DNA from: Plakobranchus ocellatus
Lineage: Eukaryota > Mollusca > Gastropoda > Plakobranchidae
Length of the DNA stretch: 30,681 nt
Assembly: GCA_019648995.1 (NCBI GenBank)
Contig: BLXT01007322.1
Span: forward strand, 415,749-446,429
Reading direction: 5' to 3'
Shown: positions 1 to 10,253 of the stretch, piece by piece
Numbering within the stretch: the first letter of the stretch is position 1
Layout: each line of letters opens with the position of its first letter
The notes under the pieces: generated by a model
The model's input: only the letters and a program-made list of their open reading frames with translations
Databases searched by the model: none
Told to the model about the DNA's origin: nothing
Program-made: the position numbers and the translations under genes

Positions 1-20
1 ATATATATATATATATATAT
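1..20. repeat. (AT)n microsatellite at the window edge
   Basis: Ten AT units at the very start, in the intron before the first exon. The repeat probably continues upstream of the window. Confidence 0.9.
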
Positions 21-49
21 GTATACACTGTGTTTATTTATATATGAAG

Positions 50-222
50 GCTGAGAGACAGTCGCGAGATCCGAGAGGACAAACGTCACGAGATGGTGTA
101 CCAGGACTTTGTTGCTTCCCTGGTGGTGAAGGATGTTCAGAACAAAGACGCCGGTAGTTACACCTGTGAGGCCAGCAATGACCTGGGAACTGTCAACACC
201 TCAGGCGTCCTGGAGATACAAG
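50..222 (+). CDS. Exon, 3' half of an Ig (I-set) domain
   Basis: Encodes about 57 residues ending in the classic I-set E-to-G strands: a V-A-S-L-V-V-K-D-V stretch, then D-A-G-S-Y-T-C-E-A-S-N with the F-strand cysteine, then S-G-V-L-E-I-Q. The first half of the domain must lie on an exon upstream of the window, so an intron cuts this Ig inside the domain. The frame is closed by a TGA at 45-47. AG at 48-49 or at 60-61 could be the acceptor; both leave the same frame (intron phase 2), so the start is uncertain. The donor CAAG/GTACGT at 223 is strong and leaves phase 1. Confidence 0.8.
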
Positions 223-586
223 GTACGTATACCTCAGAGATGTTTATTAGACGTTTGTTTTTCATAGGTGCCATGAATGCATTATTATTTCGTACTTTTC
301 CATTGTGTGTTATCGTGTTGTCAACAAACTAGAGCAAGCATTTAATCAAAGTGAAATCTTTATTGTTACGTAGTAATAAAACACATACTCATATGCTGTA
401 GAAAGTTGAATCACTATTTTTTTCACCAACGATGGGATGGCTAGTCGAGATTAAGACTTATAAGAACTTAGAAATGTGATTGCTGGTATGCAAACAATGA
501 TTGCTCGCTTACATTTTTTTTGTCAACATTATCCCACATTGATATATTTACAACTTGTATAAATCTTTTATGCCTTGATGTTTCAG

Positions 587-874
587 CTCCACCAACCTTA
601 GACTTTGACAATAAATTTAAAGACCTGATCACCCTACACGCTGGAGCAACGTTGAAAATCCCGGTACGCGTAGGTGGAATCCCCTCCCCCAGCATCTCCT
701 GGATGCAGGAGAACAAGAGTATTCGCTCAGGAGGGAAGATAACTGTGGACATTCAAGAAAACAGCACCTGCTTGACTGTGAAGAAAGTCAGCAAGGATGA
801 CGACGGTCTGTACTCCCTTGTTGCCGAGAACGAAGTGGGAGAGGCTACTGCCAAATTCGATGTTGAGATTTTGG
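587..874 (+). CDS. Exon, complete Ig (I-set) domain
   Basis: Encodes 96 residues as one I-set domain: A-P-P-T-L opening, a G-A-T-L-K-I-P-V B strand, S-I-S-W (C-strand tryptophan) near residue 36, and D-D-D-G-L-Y-S-L-V-A-E-N in the E-F region. Both disulfide positions are non-cysteine (V in the B strand, L after the Y of the F strand), as is common in intracellular titin and twitchin Ig domains, which fits a cytosolic muscle protein. The acceptor TTTCAG at 586 and donor TTGG/GTATGT at 875 are clear. The exon is in phase 1 at both ends. It is the last Ig before the long FN3 run. Confidence 0.92.
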
Positions 875-1150
875 GTATGTAAACAAGGCAAAATAGAAAG
901 TGGGAGAGAGAGAGAGAGAGAGAGAGGTGTGAGTGATTGAGGGAGAGACAGATAGAGATAGAGAGACACAGAAAGAGAGACAGGGAGAGAGACAAAGAGA
1001 CACAGGAAGAAAGACAGAAAGAGATAGTGAAATACAGAGAGAGAGAGATGGAGAGAGAATGAAAGACATTGAGAGAGAAACAGAGAGACAGAGCGAGACA
1101 CCGAGAGAAAGCATGAGAGAAACTTGAAAAGAGACAGACAAACAGAGACA

Positions 1151-1214
<64 letters not shown>

Positions 1215-1251
1215 AGCATACAGAGAGAGACAGTGAGAGAGAGAAAGAGAA

Positions 1252-1302
<51 letters not shown>

Positions 1303-1561
1303 GAGAGAGCGTGACGAACAAGGCAGAGACAAAATGCTTCTCCAGACTAGTTTTATTTTCACGAAAAGTATGAAACGGTTTCTTACTGAGAAATAAGAGT
1401 TTGAGGGAAAATGAAAATAGGTCGATTGAAAAATAATGCTGTGTTGGTGGCAGAGTATAAAGAAAGAGAACATCAATTCGAACAGAGTCAAATCGGTACA
1501 ACCATGTCATTGTTGTGATGTGTAACAAGCTCCTACTTTCATTTCACTGTCTTTTCCACAG
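875..1561. other. Intron with long purine (GA) tract
   Basis: Lies between the Ig exon and Fn1. About 60 percent of it is (GA)n-type simple sequence (904-1311). The rest is unremarkable AT-rich sequence with a pyrimidine tract before the acceptor at 1560-1561. Confidence 0.85.
904..1311. repeat. (GA)n purine-rich simple repeat
   Basis: On the plus strand nearly all bases are G or A. Pure (GA)n runs lie at 904-927, 1154-1200 and parts of 1244-1311, with imperfect GACA/GAGA units between. Long Ser/Leu-rich reading frames on the minus strand here are products of the repeat. Confidence 0.95.
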
Positions 1562-1867
1562 ACAAACCCACTGCTCCTGAGGGCCCCATCATCGTCTCTG
1601 ACCTGACCCGAGACTCTGCAGTGCTCACCTGGAAACCTCCAAAAGACGATGGCGGTTGTGACATCACTGCGTACGTCGTAGAGCGCCGCGATGCCAAACG
1701 TAACGTATGGACAAAAGTGGCCACCCTGGATGGGGTAACTCTTGACTACAAAGCCACTGGCCTTGCGGAGGGAACTGACTACCAGTTCCGGGTCATGGCT
1801 GAAAATGAGGTCGGCCAGTCAGAGCCGCTAGAGACAAGCACAGCAGTGACACCCAAGAGTCCATTTG
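1562..1867 (+). CDS. Exon Fn1, FN3 domain (slot C)
   Basis: 102 residues. Opens D-K-P-T-A-P-E-G-P-I; B-strand tryptophan in L-T-W-K-P-P at residue 24; D-D-G-G turn; V-V-E-R-R-D-A-K C strand; W-T-K-V; E-G-T-D-Y-Q-F-R-V-M-A-E-N; closes T-P-K-S-P-F. The tail K-S-P-F-G puts it in slot C of the super-repeat, although it directly follows the Ig. Flanking introns carry long complementary GA and CT repeats. Acceptor CCACAG, donor TTTG/GTAGGT. Confidence 0.93.
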
Positions 1868-2629
1868 GTAGGTGGACGGGTTGACATTTCACCTCTGACC
1901 TTTGCATGGCCCCATGGTAATGATGTGATGACCTTAGTGTTTTAACAAAAAAGTCTGAACCGTTTTAGAAAAATCAAAACTTCAAGACTACACCAGTCAC
2001 AACTGACATGAATCTCGCTCTAAATTATGCATGCTAGTGTATTGTTATGGTAACTCAAATACTAAAATGTTAAGAACATTTTCATTTTAACTGCGAAAAG
2101 AGGCGTGTTCACAGATTAAAAGCATGGCATTACAACTTTGTAATAACAAAAGCTACAATAGATGACCTTATTGTAGAGCAAAGCAAAGGAAAGCAGATAT
2201 GTGAAATAAATGTGAGAAACTCACAACACGAGTCAAAAGCATAAGTCCCTCTAAATTTAAGTCCCAAATATTCAAGAACATACTATGAACTATATTGTGC
2301 AATGCTACTCGATTTTATATTTATATTAGTAAACTTCAATCCCAACTTACCGAGGCTAATGATGTATTGTAATCTTCTAGAAACCCAATAGAGATATGAG
2401 AAAAAATTTTAAGGAAGGAATTTTAATGGATTTTGTATTGTATGATGCAATCTACTTTATTTTGATACAATTTTCTTATCGCAATTTTAAGATCAAAACA
2501 TTAGCAGATTTTTAACTTTATATTGCTTCTATTGAGCTGTTTTTTAAAAACGTGATGTCAAGTCAATATATAGTTCAATAGTTTTGCATTTTCATGCCTC
2601 TGATATTTACCTTTTTAACTTGCAATGCA

Positions 2630-2687
<58 letters not shown>

Positions 2688-4670
2688 CTTCTTCTTCTCT
2701 TCATCTTCCTCTTCCTCTTTTTTCACCATCCTTCTCTCTCCACCTTTCCCTCTCACTCTTTAAGTTTCTATTGCTTCCTCTATCTTCGAAACGCTCTTTC
2801 TGTTTTTGTGTTTATAATGCTTGTATCTATTCCCATATTCCCTTGTCTTGTTAAAATTTGTTTGTTTGCGTGCATTTACTCTTCTCTTCCTCGTCCACCT
2901 TACATTCTTCACGATCTTATCACATGGCTCTTTACCTCTTTGTTCACTCTTATCTTTTACCGTGAGTCGTTTCTACACTTGCTTATAGCTTACATTTTCT
3001 TTGTATTTTTCTGGGGCATTTTCGTCTGCTTTTTGTTTACGAAAAAGTTATGGTCACCTTTGTTTAAATGATATTGTAATATAAATGCTCCAAAGATACC
3101 AGTATGATATCATCAGGTACTCACTTTTCAATTATAGTAATACAAAAGTCGCATATTTTTATATAATCATGAAAAATTCAAACATTACAATTCTTATGAT
3201 TTTAACAAGGAAACAAACTACAATTTATTTCGAATAACATAGTAATGATTGCTACAAACTAAGTACATATGAAATTTATGAAACAGTGATAATTATGGCA
3301 TTCATGCATCGTTATTTTTATAACTATTATTTCGTCCTATTACGAATATTTAGGCGCGCATGTATTCTTTGGACACAGCTATGCCTTATATTTGAATGAA
3401 ACTTTGACGTTTATGTATTCTGAAGATTAGGAAGACACAGAATCATCTGCACTGACGCTTTTTCTAAGAATATAAAAAGGAAAGCTCCTTAGGCTTCGAA
3501 TTTTCTGCTACAATTAATTTCCTCTTTAGGCTCAATGGGGAAAAGATGTGAAAGAAAAACGGGGACGTATGAGGGAGATGGCGAAAAGGGTGGGGGAGAA
3601 GGCAGGGGAGGGGAATTATTAGATTTTGACAAATAGAGCCTAGGACTTTTCTCGCCTTTTTATTTTCAAAGAAAAAAGAGTCAGACTTTTGTTGTAAACC
3701 AGGCATAATGAATGTGTAAAGGTGTGTCTGTTCGGACGACTGGCATGTTATATTTTCGAAAACACTAACCATGATTTATTTATGTAATAAAAATGACATA
3801 AATATCAATTATGGGTTGGTGTTTTTGTTTTTCGTTTTTTTTTTTTTTTTTTTTTTGGATCATTTTTTTTTTATAATCTTGGAATGGCAAATCTGAATAG
3901 CAGAATATTTACACAGGTTCTTCAGGCCAAAGTTCTGGCAAAAGAAGTTTAAAAAGAAAGGTCCAAAGCCCAAGGCATGTGAAGAAAAAAATACCTCAAT
4001 GGTTTTATTCTTTGGAATCTGCAATTACTGTTGAGCATAAAATTGTTACTGTCGTATCAATTTTCTGGTATTTGGGAAAATAATACTTTTAAGTCTACTT
4101 TTGATCCTGCCGATAATAAGATTAAGACTGGCAATACCCTTATTGTTTCTCTCCTCCACTAAGAAAGTTTTAATCACTGTGTTCTCCAAACAAATCTAAC
4201 CGCATGTGTATGTATTGTTTTGAAGAAATGAAAACCAAAACGTTATCCTCTGTTGTAACTAATGCGGAATGAAACAGTTCACCCTGCATGTCTTGGAATC
4301 ATGAAGGTAAGCTTAACTTATAAAGTTATACTCATATTTTCTTTTTAAACCAAAACTGTGCAAGAAGGCCCAGCAATTTATTTAAGAACAACTGTATTTC
4401 TTGATGTAAATTTTGAATAAGTTGAAATGCGTTTAAAAATTGTTATCATAACTATTAATTTTACATTAAGTGTCCGTCGATAGAGAGCTCCCAATCTCCA
4501 AAATCAAGGGCAAGGTTTCAAGTAGCAATTTAAGTGAAAAGCACGACAATTTTCGATACAACTAAAAAGAAATGAATGCGAATTTTTATTCTTTTAATAT
4601 CATGTTAATGTCATAGCCACAATGCAGAAGACTGCAATAGTGACTCTCTTTGTTTTTCGCACTGAAATAG
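1868..4670. other. Largest intron of the window (2.8 kb)
   Basis: Holds a pure (CT)n run with a pyrimidine-rich tail, a T-run (3835-3856) and a short G-rich patch (3588-3613). I find no FN3 or Ig remnant and no frame-keeping cryptic exon in it. A plus-strand reading frame at 2625-3071 is low-complexity sequence seeded by the CT repeat. Confidence 0.8.
2635..2684. repeat. (CT)n microsatellite
   Basis: Fifty bases of pure CT, followed to about 2765 by interrupted C/T-rich sequence. It is complementary to the (GA)n tract on the other side of Fn1. Confidence 0.95.
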
Positions 4671-4979
4671 ACAAACCCTCAGCGCCTGAGGGCCCAATCG
4701 AATTCATGGACATCAAGGCCGACTCTGTGACCTTGACCTGGAAACCCCCAGCATCAGACGGCGGCTCTCCGTTAAAGAACTACATCGTGGAGAGAAAAGA
4801 CGCCCGTAAGACCAACTGGACCAAAGTGGCCAGTGTAGATGCTAAATCTCCCTTAAGCTGCGTTGCCCAAAAGCTGTTGGAGGATGTGCCATACATCTTC
4901 CGGGTCATGGCTGTCAATGACGAGGGGCAAAGTCCGCCCTTGGAGGCTGACAAAGAAATAGTGCCCAAAGCTCCTGCTG
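4671..4979 (+). CDS. Exon Fn2, FN3 domain (slot A, unit 1)
   Basis: 103 residues, one more than most because of an A-slot variant with S-C-V-A-Q-K-L-L-E-D in place of the usual short E-strand region. Opens D-K-P-S-A-P-E-G-P-I; L-T-W-K-P-P; S-D-G-G-S-P-L; V-E-R-K-D-A-R-K-T-N-W; Y-I-F-R-V-M-A-V-N; closes V-P-K-A-P-A. Fn5 and Fn8 are close copies with the same length. The split G of the tail comes from donor GCTG/GTTAGT. Confidence 0.94.
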
Positions 4980-5223
4980 GTTAGTATAATACAACAAGAA
5001 TGTTAATTTGAATTAAGTTTTACTTGGGGAGTAACCCTTATACACTGAAATGTCATTGAAACCATCGATGTTCTTACTTGTGCAAAAAGATTGGAATTTT
5101 CTCAATACACTCAATCGTTTTTACAAAGATATACTGCCCAGATTTAAATTCAAAGTTAGGTTTTACGATGAGTTACACTGCACTTTCTTTACCTCAAATA
5201 TTTGGGTTTGGAACATCTTGCAG

Positions 5224-5526
5224 ATGTCCCTGGAAAACCCACTGGACCGATCAAGTTCTCGCAGGTTCTCGCCGATTCTGTCACGCTGTCATGGGGCCCG
5301 CCCAAGAAAGATGGCGGCTCTGTGGTGACGTCATACACAGTGGAGCAGTCACGTGATGGAGGCAGGAGCTGGGAACAGACGGGATCTGTAGATGCCGGCA
5401 CTACAACCCTAACAGCCAAAGATCTGAAGGAGGGGCAGAAATACAAGTTCAGAGTTTGCGCTAACAATGCCGTGGGGGCTGGGCTGCCTTTGGACTCAGA
5501 CAGTGTCACACCACAAAGACAGATAA
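5224..5526 (+). CDS. Exon Fn3, FN3 domain (slot B, unit 1)
   Basis: 101 residues. Opens D-V-P-G-K-P-T-G-P-I; L-S-W-G-P-P-K-K-D-G-G; Y-T-V-E-Q-S-R-D-G-G-R-S-W, a longer C-C' turn with D-G-G typical of this B group; K-D-L-K-E-G-Q-K-Y-K-F-R-V-C-A-N-N; closes T-P-Q-R-Q-I. At base level it is nearly the same as Fn9 (about 14 differences in 303 by eye) but clearly different from Fn6, which lies between them. Donor ATAA/GTGAGT. Confidence 0.94.
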
Positions 5527-6009
5527 GTGAGTTCTAGAACTAGGGACACAATTTTTGGCCTTCATTAATATCGATTAATTTCCTCCCTTTAGGAACCTTT
5601 TCTCTATCAATAAGGAAAAGAACTATTTTAAAGAATGAATTCAATTTGTAGTCGATTTATAGAGTTTGGATCCAACTATGCCCTGCATTTTTCTAGCGGG
5701 TTAGATTAATGAAATCTCTAAATACTGAAGAAAAATATCATGTGTAGGATTTCTCTGAACTTCGTGCTTTTACTTTTCACAGTTCTGTGATACAGTCCAT
5801 GAATCATCGTGTAAAGAATAAATACCATCGAGTGTCATAAAGTAAAAGGAATTTCGCTGAATGTAAGCACTGAATCTATTTACCAAAATCTGTCCAGAGA
5901 AACTTTGTAGTGTGCTCTTGTTGCCTCTTATGATTCCAGTTCAGGTGTATTATAATTATAAAAGAGTGCTTTTGCAAATGTAAAACAGTACAATGTTTTC
6001 CCCGTTCAG

Positions 6010-6315
6010 CCAAACCATCTGAGCCTACGGGACCTTTGACTGTAGAGGATGTGCGCAAAGATTCCGTGCTTCTCTCGTGGAAACCCCCAAGTGATGATGG
6101 AGGGTCACCTCTCACAGGCTACGTCATCCTCAAACGTGATCAGAAGAGACCAACCTGGTCACAAGCTGGGAAATGTGACGCAACAACCACAGCATTTAAG
6201 GTCAAGGATCTCCTAGAGGGCACCGAATATTTCTTCAAGGTCGTTGCCGAGAACAAAGTGGGCCAGAGTGATGGCCTGGAGACAGATGCTGCTACGTTGA
6301 TCAAAAGTCCGTATG
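6010..6315 (+). CDS. Exon Fn4, FN3 domain (slot C, unit 1)
   Basis: 102 residues. Opens T-K-P-S-E-P-T-G-P-L; L-S-W-K-P-P-S-D-D-G-G; G-Y-V-I-L-K-R-D-Q-K-R-P-T-W; D-L-L-E-G-T-E-Y-F-F-K-V-V-A-E-N; closes L-I-K-S-P-Y. The F-strand has F-F-K-V instead of the usual x-F-R-V; Fn7 and Fn10 share this, which marks the three as recent copies. Acceptor CGTTCAG, donor TATG/GTACGT. Confidence 0.94.
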
Positions 6316-6598
6316 GTACGTTAGGGCAGGACTATTTAGCACAGTTAGGAAAAGATTCATAGAAAATGCGGGTTTTCCAGCATAAAGAAAAACAAAATGT
6401 TAGAATTTATGTGGAAAGATTGTGCCAACTTATATTGCTTGTCTAGAATTGAACAGTTTAATATAGAGTTTGAGTATCATTTAAAAAAATTCAGATGTTT
6501 GGATTTTCTATTGACAAGGTATACAAGTTTATCAATTACTTTTCGAAAAAAAAGGGAAAATTATAAAACTGCTCATATTCTTTTTTTTTGTGCACCAG

Positions 6599-6907
6599 AC
6601 AAACCCTCGGCACCAAAAGGGCCAATCGAATTTAAGGACCTAAAAGCAGACTCTGTGACCCTTACCTGGCAACCTTCAGCCTCAGATGGCGGCTCGCCAA
6701 TAAAGGAATACACTGTGGAGAGAAAAGATGCTCGTAAGACCAACTGGACCAAAGTGGCCAGTGTAGATGCCAAGTCTCCCCTAAGCTGTGTTGCCCAGAA
6801 ACTATTGGAGGATGTTCCATACATCTTCAGGGTCATGGCTGTCAATGATGAAGGTCAAAGCCCGCCTTTAGAGGCTGACAAGGAGATCGTGCCCAAAGCT
6901 CCTGCTG
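6599..6907 (+). CDS. Exon Fn5, FN3 domain (slot A, unit 2)
   Basis: 103 residues, a close copy of Fn2 and Fn8. Opens D-K-P-S-A-P-K-G-P-I; L-T-W-Q-P-S (P-P of the others lost); V-E-R-K-D-A-R-K-T-N-W; closes V-P-K-A-P-A. The stretch coding for K-T-N-W-T-K-V-A-S-V-D is almost unchanged between the three copies while the first third has drifted. Donor GCTG/GTGAGT; a (TA)n repeat starts about 25 bases after it. Confidence 0.94.
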
Positions 6908-6931
6908 GTGAGTTTATGCTCGATTGAAAAG

Positions 6932-6932
<1 letters not shown>

Positions 6933-6990
<58 letters not shown>
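6933..6990. repeat. (TA)n microsatellite
   Basis: Alternating A and T, pure to 6980 and continuing with one interruption to 6990. Confidence 0.95.
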
Positions 6991-7315
6991 AAAGTTCACA
7001 AATTTACACGATATCAGTAATGCCATAACTAAATCAAATCAGCAGACTGTATTCCATTCAGATAAACATTCATTTATGTCAATATTTGCAATGGTGAACA
7101 GAAAACTGTAGCAGATCTTAACATTTTGTAGGTATTGAACGTTGAAAAAGATAGAACAATTTTATATTGCTGTTCATTTTGTTTCGTTGTGTCGAGAATA
7201 TTATATTAAACTCTTGGAAGTTAAAACGAAAAGTGGAAGGAAAAGAAATGCATTAAAACAAAACATTTGCACTAAAAAAGAAGTTGTTTATAGTGGAAAT
7301 AAAATTGTATGAAGC

Positions 7316-7480
7316 AAAAAAGGTATTTCCGTACGAAGGCATGAGCACAATAAATAGAAGCTCTAACGACGAAAAGGTATTTTCGCACAAATGTATGAGC
7401 ACCATAGATAGAATCTCTAACAAAAAAGGGGCTTTTCGTACAAAATCATGAGAGCACTAAATAGAATCTGTAACGACTGT
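7316..7480. repeat. Tandem 53-base minisatellite, 3 copies
   Basis: Copies start near 7321, 7375 and 7427 (spacing 54 and 52). Each has the order AAAAGG..TTTTCG.AC, ATGAG(C)A, TAGAA.CT.TAAC. The last copy abuts the pyrimidine tract of the Fn6 acceptor. Copies differ by substitutions and small indels. Confidence 0.85.
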
Positions 7481-7499
7481 ACCTTTGTTTTGTTTCTAG

Positions 7500-7802
7500 A
7501 TGTGCCAGGAAAACCTACAGGTCCAATCAAGTTCTCCCAAATTCTCTCTGACTCCGTGACGCTGTCGTGGGCCCCACCCAAGAAAGATGGCGGCTCTGTG
7601 GTCACGTCATACACCGTGGAACAGTCACACGATGGAGGCAGAAGCTGGGAACAAACAGGAACTGTGGACGCTGGCTCCACGACCCTGACGGCCAAGGATC
7701 TGAAGGAGGGACAGAAATACAAGTTTAGAGTTTGCGCCAACAATGAGGTGGGAGCTGGGCTGCCTTTGGAGTCGGACAGTGTTACACCACAGAGACAAAT
7801 CA
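7500..7802 (+). CDS. Exon Fn6, FN3 domain (slot B, unit 2)
   Basis: 101 residues, same architecture as Fn3 and Fn9: D-V-P-G-K-P-T-G-P-I opening, L-S-W-A-P-P-K-K-D-G-G, E-Q-S-H-D-G-G-R-S-W (H where the others have R), C-A-N-N-E-V-G-A-G, closing T-P-Q-R-Q-I. It is the most divergent of the three at silent sites. Acceptor TTTCTAG, donor ATCA/GTGAGT. Confidence 0.94.
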
Positions 7803-8192
7803 GTGAGTTAGACCTGCATAGAGTTTATTATTGCTGTATAATTAGTTCTTTGACTAGTTAGAAGCGTATCAGACTATAAAGAGTCCCTGTTGTGTTGTTA
7901 ATTTAGTTAACCAACATATCTTGCACTGCAAGAGGAAGAATACGTGAGTTTGTAATAAAAGTTGGGAAGAATTTTTAAAAAATTTATTGCAAGTTTTTTT
8001 TTCTTTGCGGTGGCACTTAGAATAATGACTAAAGTTCAAAGTATCATATCTTACGTATGTAAGAAATCGGTACTCAAAACCTGATGCCTGATATTGAAAA
8101 TAAAATTATTACATAAAAACGTGAAGCTGGCTGTTTAAAATGCTTTCCATTAACAAGTGAATAAGATAAAGCCTTTTTTTTTTCGTGCACAG

Positions 8193-8498
8193 CCAAGCCA
8201 TCCCAGCCGACTGGACCTCTGAAAGTAGAAGATATACGGAAAGATTCGGTGCTGCTTTCATGGAAACCCCCGAGTGACGATGGAGGGTCTCCTCTTACTG
8301 GCTATGTCATTATGAAACGCGATCAGAAACGTCCCACCTGGACCCAAGCCGGGAAATGCGACGCCACAACCACAGCCTTCAAAGTGAAGGATCTCCTAGA
8401 GGGCACAGAGTACTTCTTCAAGGTTGTCGCTGAGAATAAGACAGGACAGGGTGAAGGTTTAGAGACCGAGGCCTCCACACTCGTCAAGAGTCCCTTTG
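8193..8498 (+). CDS. Exon Fn7, FN3 domain (slot C, unit 2)
   Basis: 102 residues, copy of Fn4 and Fn10. Opens T-K-P-S-Q-P-T-G-P-L; S-W-K-P-P-S-D-D-G-G; V-I-M-K-R-D-Q-K-R-P-T-W; E-Y-F-F-K-V-V-A-E-N-K-T-G-Q-G; closes V-K-S-P-F. The acceptor follows a T-run (GTGCACAG). The donor TTTG/GTGGGT is weaker than most in the window. Confidence 0.93.
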
Positions 8499-8922
8499 GT
8501 GGGTAGATTGTTGGAAATCGTGAGGCATGCATTAAAAATCTCTTGCTTTATAGCAAAACACTTTTTAATCGTTGTTTCAGTAGGAAATTTATTTGTTGTC
8601 TGTTAACAAAGGTACGATAGTAATACTAAATACATATTTCTCTTTTTTTTTAAAGTAAATTTTTGCCTAGTTTGTTTTATACAAGAGGAGATATAAGAAT
8701 TGAACCCGCTAGGTACAATCGTTAAGTCATGCTGTAATTCATCGGCTTCATCAATACTTTCTTAACTGCCAGCATTTACGTTAGCCAGCGGTATGAAAGC
8801 TTTGGCTTAAACACTCGACCCAATATTTTTTTCGGATTATCACAATAACTCTCATGAAATATTATTATTTTATTCGATAACTGACAAAACATCTATCATT
8901 TCTACTTGTTCATTGATATCAG

Positions 8923-9231
8923 ACAAACCCTCAGCACCTGAAGGACCAATAGAATTCTCGGATCTCAAGGCTGACTCTGTGACCTTGACCTGGAAACCCT
9001 CGCCGTCCGATGGAGGATCCCCAATACAAAACTACATCGTGGAGAGAAAAGACGCCCGTAAGACCAACTGGACCAAAGTAGCCAGTGTAGATGCCAAGTC
9101 TCCACAAAGCTGCGTTGCCCAGAAACTGTTGGAGGATGCGCCATACATCTTCCGGGTCATGGCTGTCAATGTCGAAGGGCAAAGTCCGCCCTTGGAAGCT
9201 GACAAAGAGATCGTGCCCAAAACCCCTGCTG
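8923..9231 (+). CDS. Exon Fn8, FN3 domain (slot A, unit 3)
   Basis: 103 residues, third copy of the Fn2/Fn5 type. L-T-W-K-P-S-P-S-D-G-G-S-P-I; V-E-R-K-D-A-R-K-T-N-W; Q-S-C-V-A-Q-K-L-L-E-D-A; M-A-V-N-V-E-G-Q-S (V where the other two have D); closes V-P-K-T-P-A. Acceptor GATATCAG has a modest pyrimidine tract; donor GCTG/GTAATA is off consensus. Confidence 0.93.
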
Positions 9232-9881
9232 GTAATAACATACTATTTCTGAGAATCAATTCCGCACACCATACCGTTGCCCAGAACGATAATCGGAGAT
9301 TCTAAGCAATTTATTTTTTGTATTTAAGAGCAACAAACCCATTCTTAGTGTTAACTCGTACCTTTTGTAAACTTTTTCCACTCTTAATTGTTAAAACTTG
9401 AACAGCATCGTACATTTTATAACTATGAGATGCAGTCAAGGCAGCTCCCACATTGGTATAAACCTATTTAAAGGCATTTTTGGGCAATGAAGTTTGAAAT
9501 CCATTATATATTGTTGCATGTTCTTGACTTTAATTTACACAAGGTATTTCAATCAAAGTTGCACCATTTGAGAAAGACAAATATATTTTTTTCATGAAAG
9601 TATACCTCTTTCCCCCCTCGTAAGATTTCGTTTCGGCAAAAATCTGTTTTCCTATTCATGCAGATATTATTTTAAACTACAACTAACTTTAGGATCTTTA
9701 AGAACAAACATTTACAATCGAAAAGAAATCGAACACTTAAAAAATCATCAAGATAAATACCATCTGCGACAGAGTCACTGAAACTAACACCCACGACAAC
9801 AAAACACTTTGCAGCTGAAGTTGAAGATGACCGAGCGAGACCATGATATGTAAACTTGTTATCTTGTTATTTTCTTCATAG

Positions 9882-10184
9882 ATGTCCCTGGAAAACCCAC
9901 TGGACCGATCAAGTTCTCGCAGGTTCTCGCCGACTCTGTTACGCTGTCATGGGGCCCGCCCAAGAAAGATGGCGGCTCTGTTGTGACGTCATACACAGTG
10001 GAGCAGTCACGTGATGGAGGCAGGAGCTGGGAACAGACGGGATCTGTAGATGCCAGCACTACAATGCTGACGGCCAAGGATCTGAAGGAGGGGCAGAAAT
10101 ACAAATTCAGAGTGTGCGCCAACAATGCAGTGGGGGCTGGGCTGCCTTTGGACTCAGACAGTGTCACACCACAAAGACAGATCA
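9882..10184 (+). CDS. Exon Fn9, FN3 domain (slot B, unit 3)
   Basis: 101 residues, nearly identical to Fn3 including most silent sites. Differences include an S for G after V-D-A and an M in T-T-M-L-T-A-K. Closes T-P-Q-R-Q-I. The donor ATCA/GTGAGT and the following 69 bases reappear after the N run, which creates a ghost of this exon end at 10523-10528. Introns around it do not resemble those around Fn3. Confidence 0.94.
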
Positions 10185-10253
10185 GTGAGTTCATATTGTC
10201 TTTCAAGATAACTATCAGAATCATTCATTGAAAAAACTCACATAGTTGAAGAT

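Larger units (their letters stand above)
6908..7499. other. Intron with (TA)n and a 53-base minisatellite
   Basis: Contains (TA)n just after the donor and three 52-54-base tandem repeat copies ending about 20 bases before the Fn6 acceptor. The middle is plain AT-rich sequence. Confidence 0.85.

Noticed and set aside
727..1528. Long minus-strand frames rich in Ser and Leu
   Set aside because: They are reading frames through the (GA)n repeat; any frame in it is open. No domain, and they overlap the real Ig exon on the other strand.
2594..3071. Plus-strand frames of 86 and 148 codons in the largest intron
   Set aside because: Seeded by the (CT)n repeat and a C/T-rich stretch; no resemblance to any family and not in line with the exon structure.
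4278..4306. 29-base cryptic exon in the largest intron with donor AAG/GTAAGC
   Set aside because: Its length is not a multiple of three and it would shift the frame before Fn2.
7316..7480. Three spaced repeats as a possible CRISPR array
   Set aside because: The copies are contiguous tandem repeats with no unique spacers, in a eukaryotic intron.
4780..9259. Repeated minus-strand frames opposite Fn2, Fn3, Fn5, Fn6, Fn8 and Fn9
   Set aside because: They are antisense shadows of the duplicated FN3 exons; the plus-strand translation explains the sequence fully.
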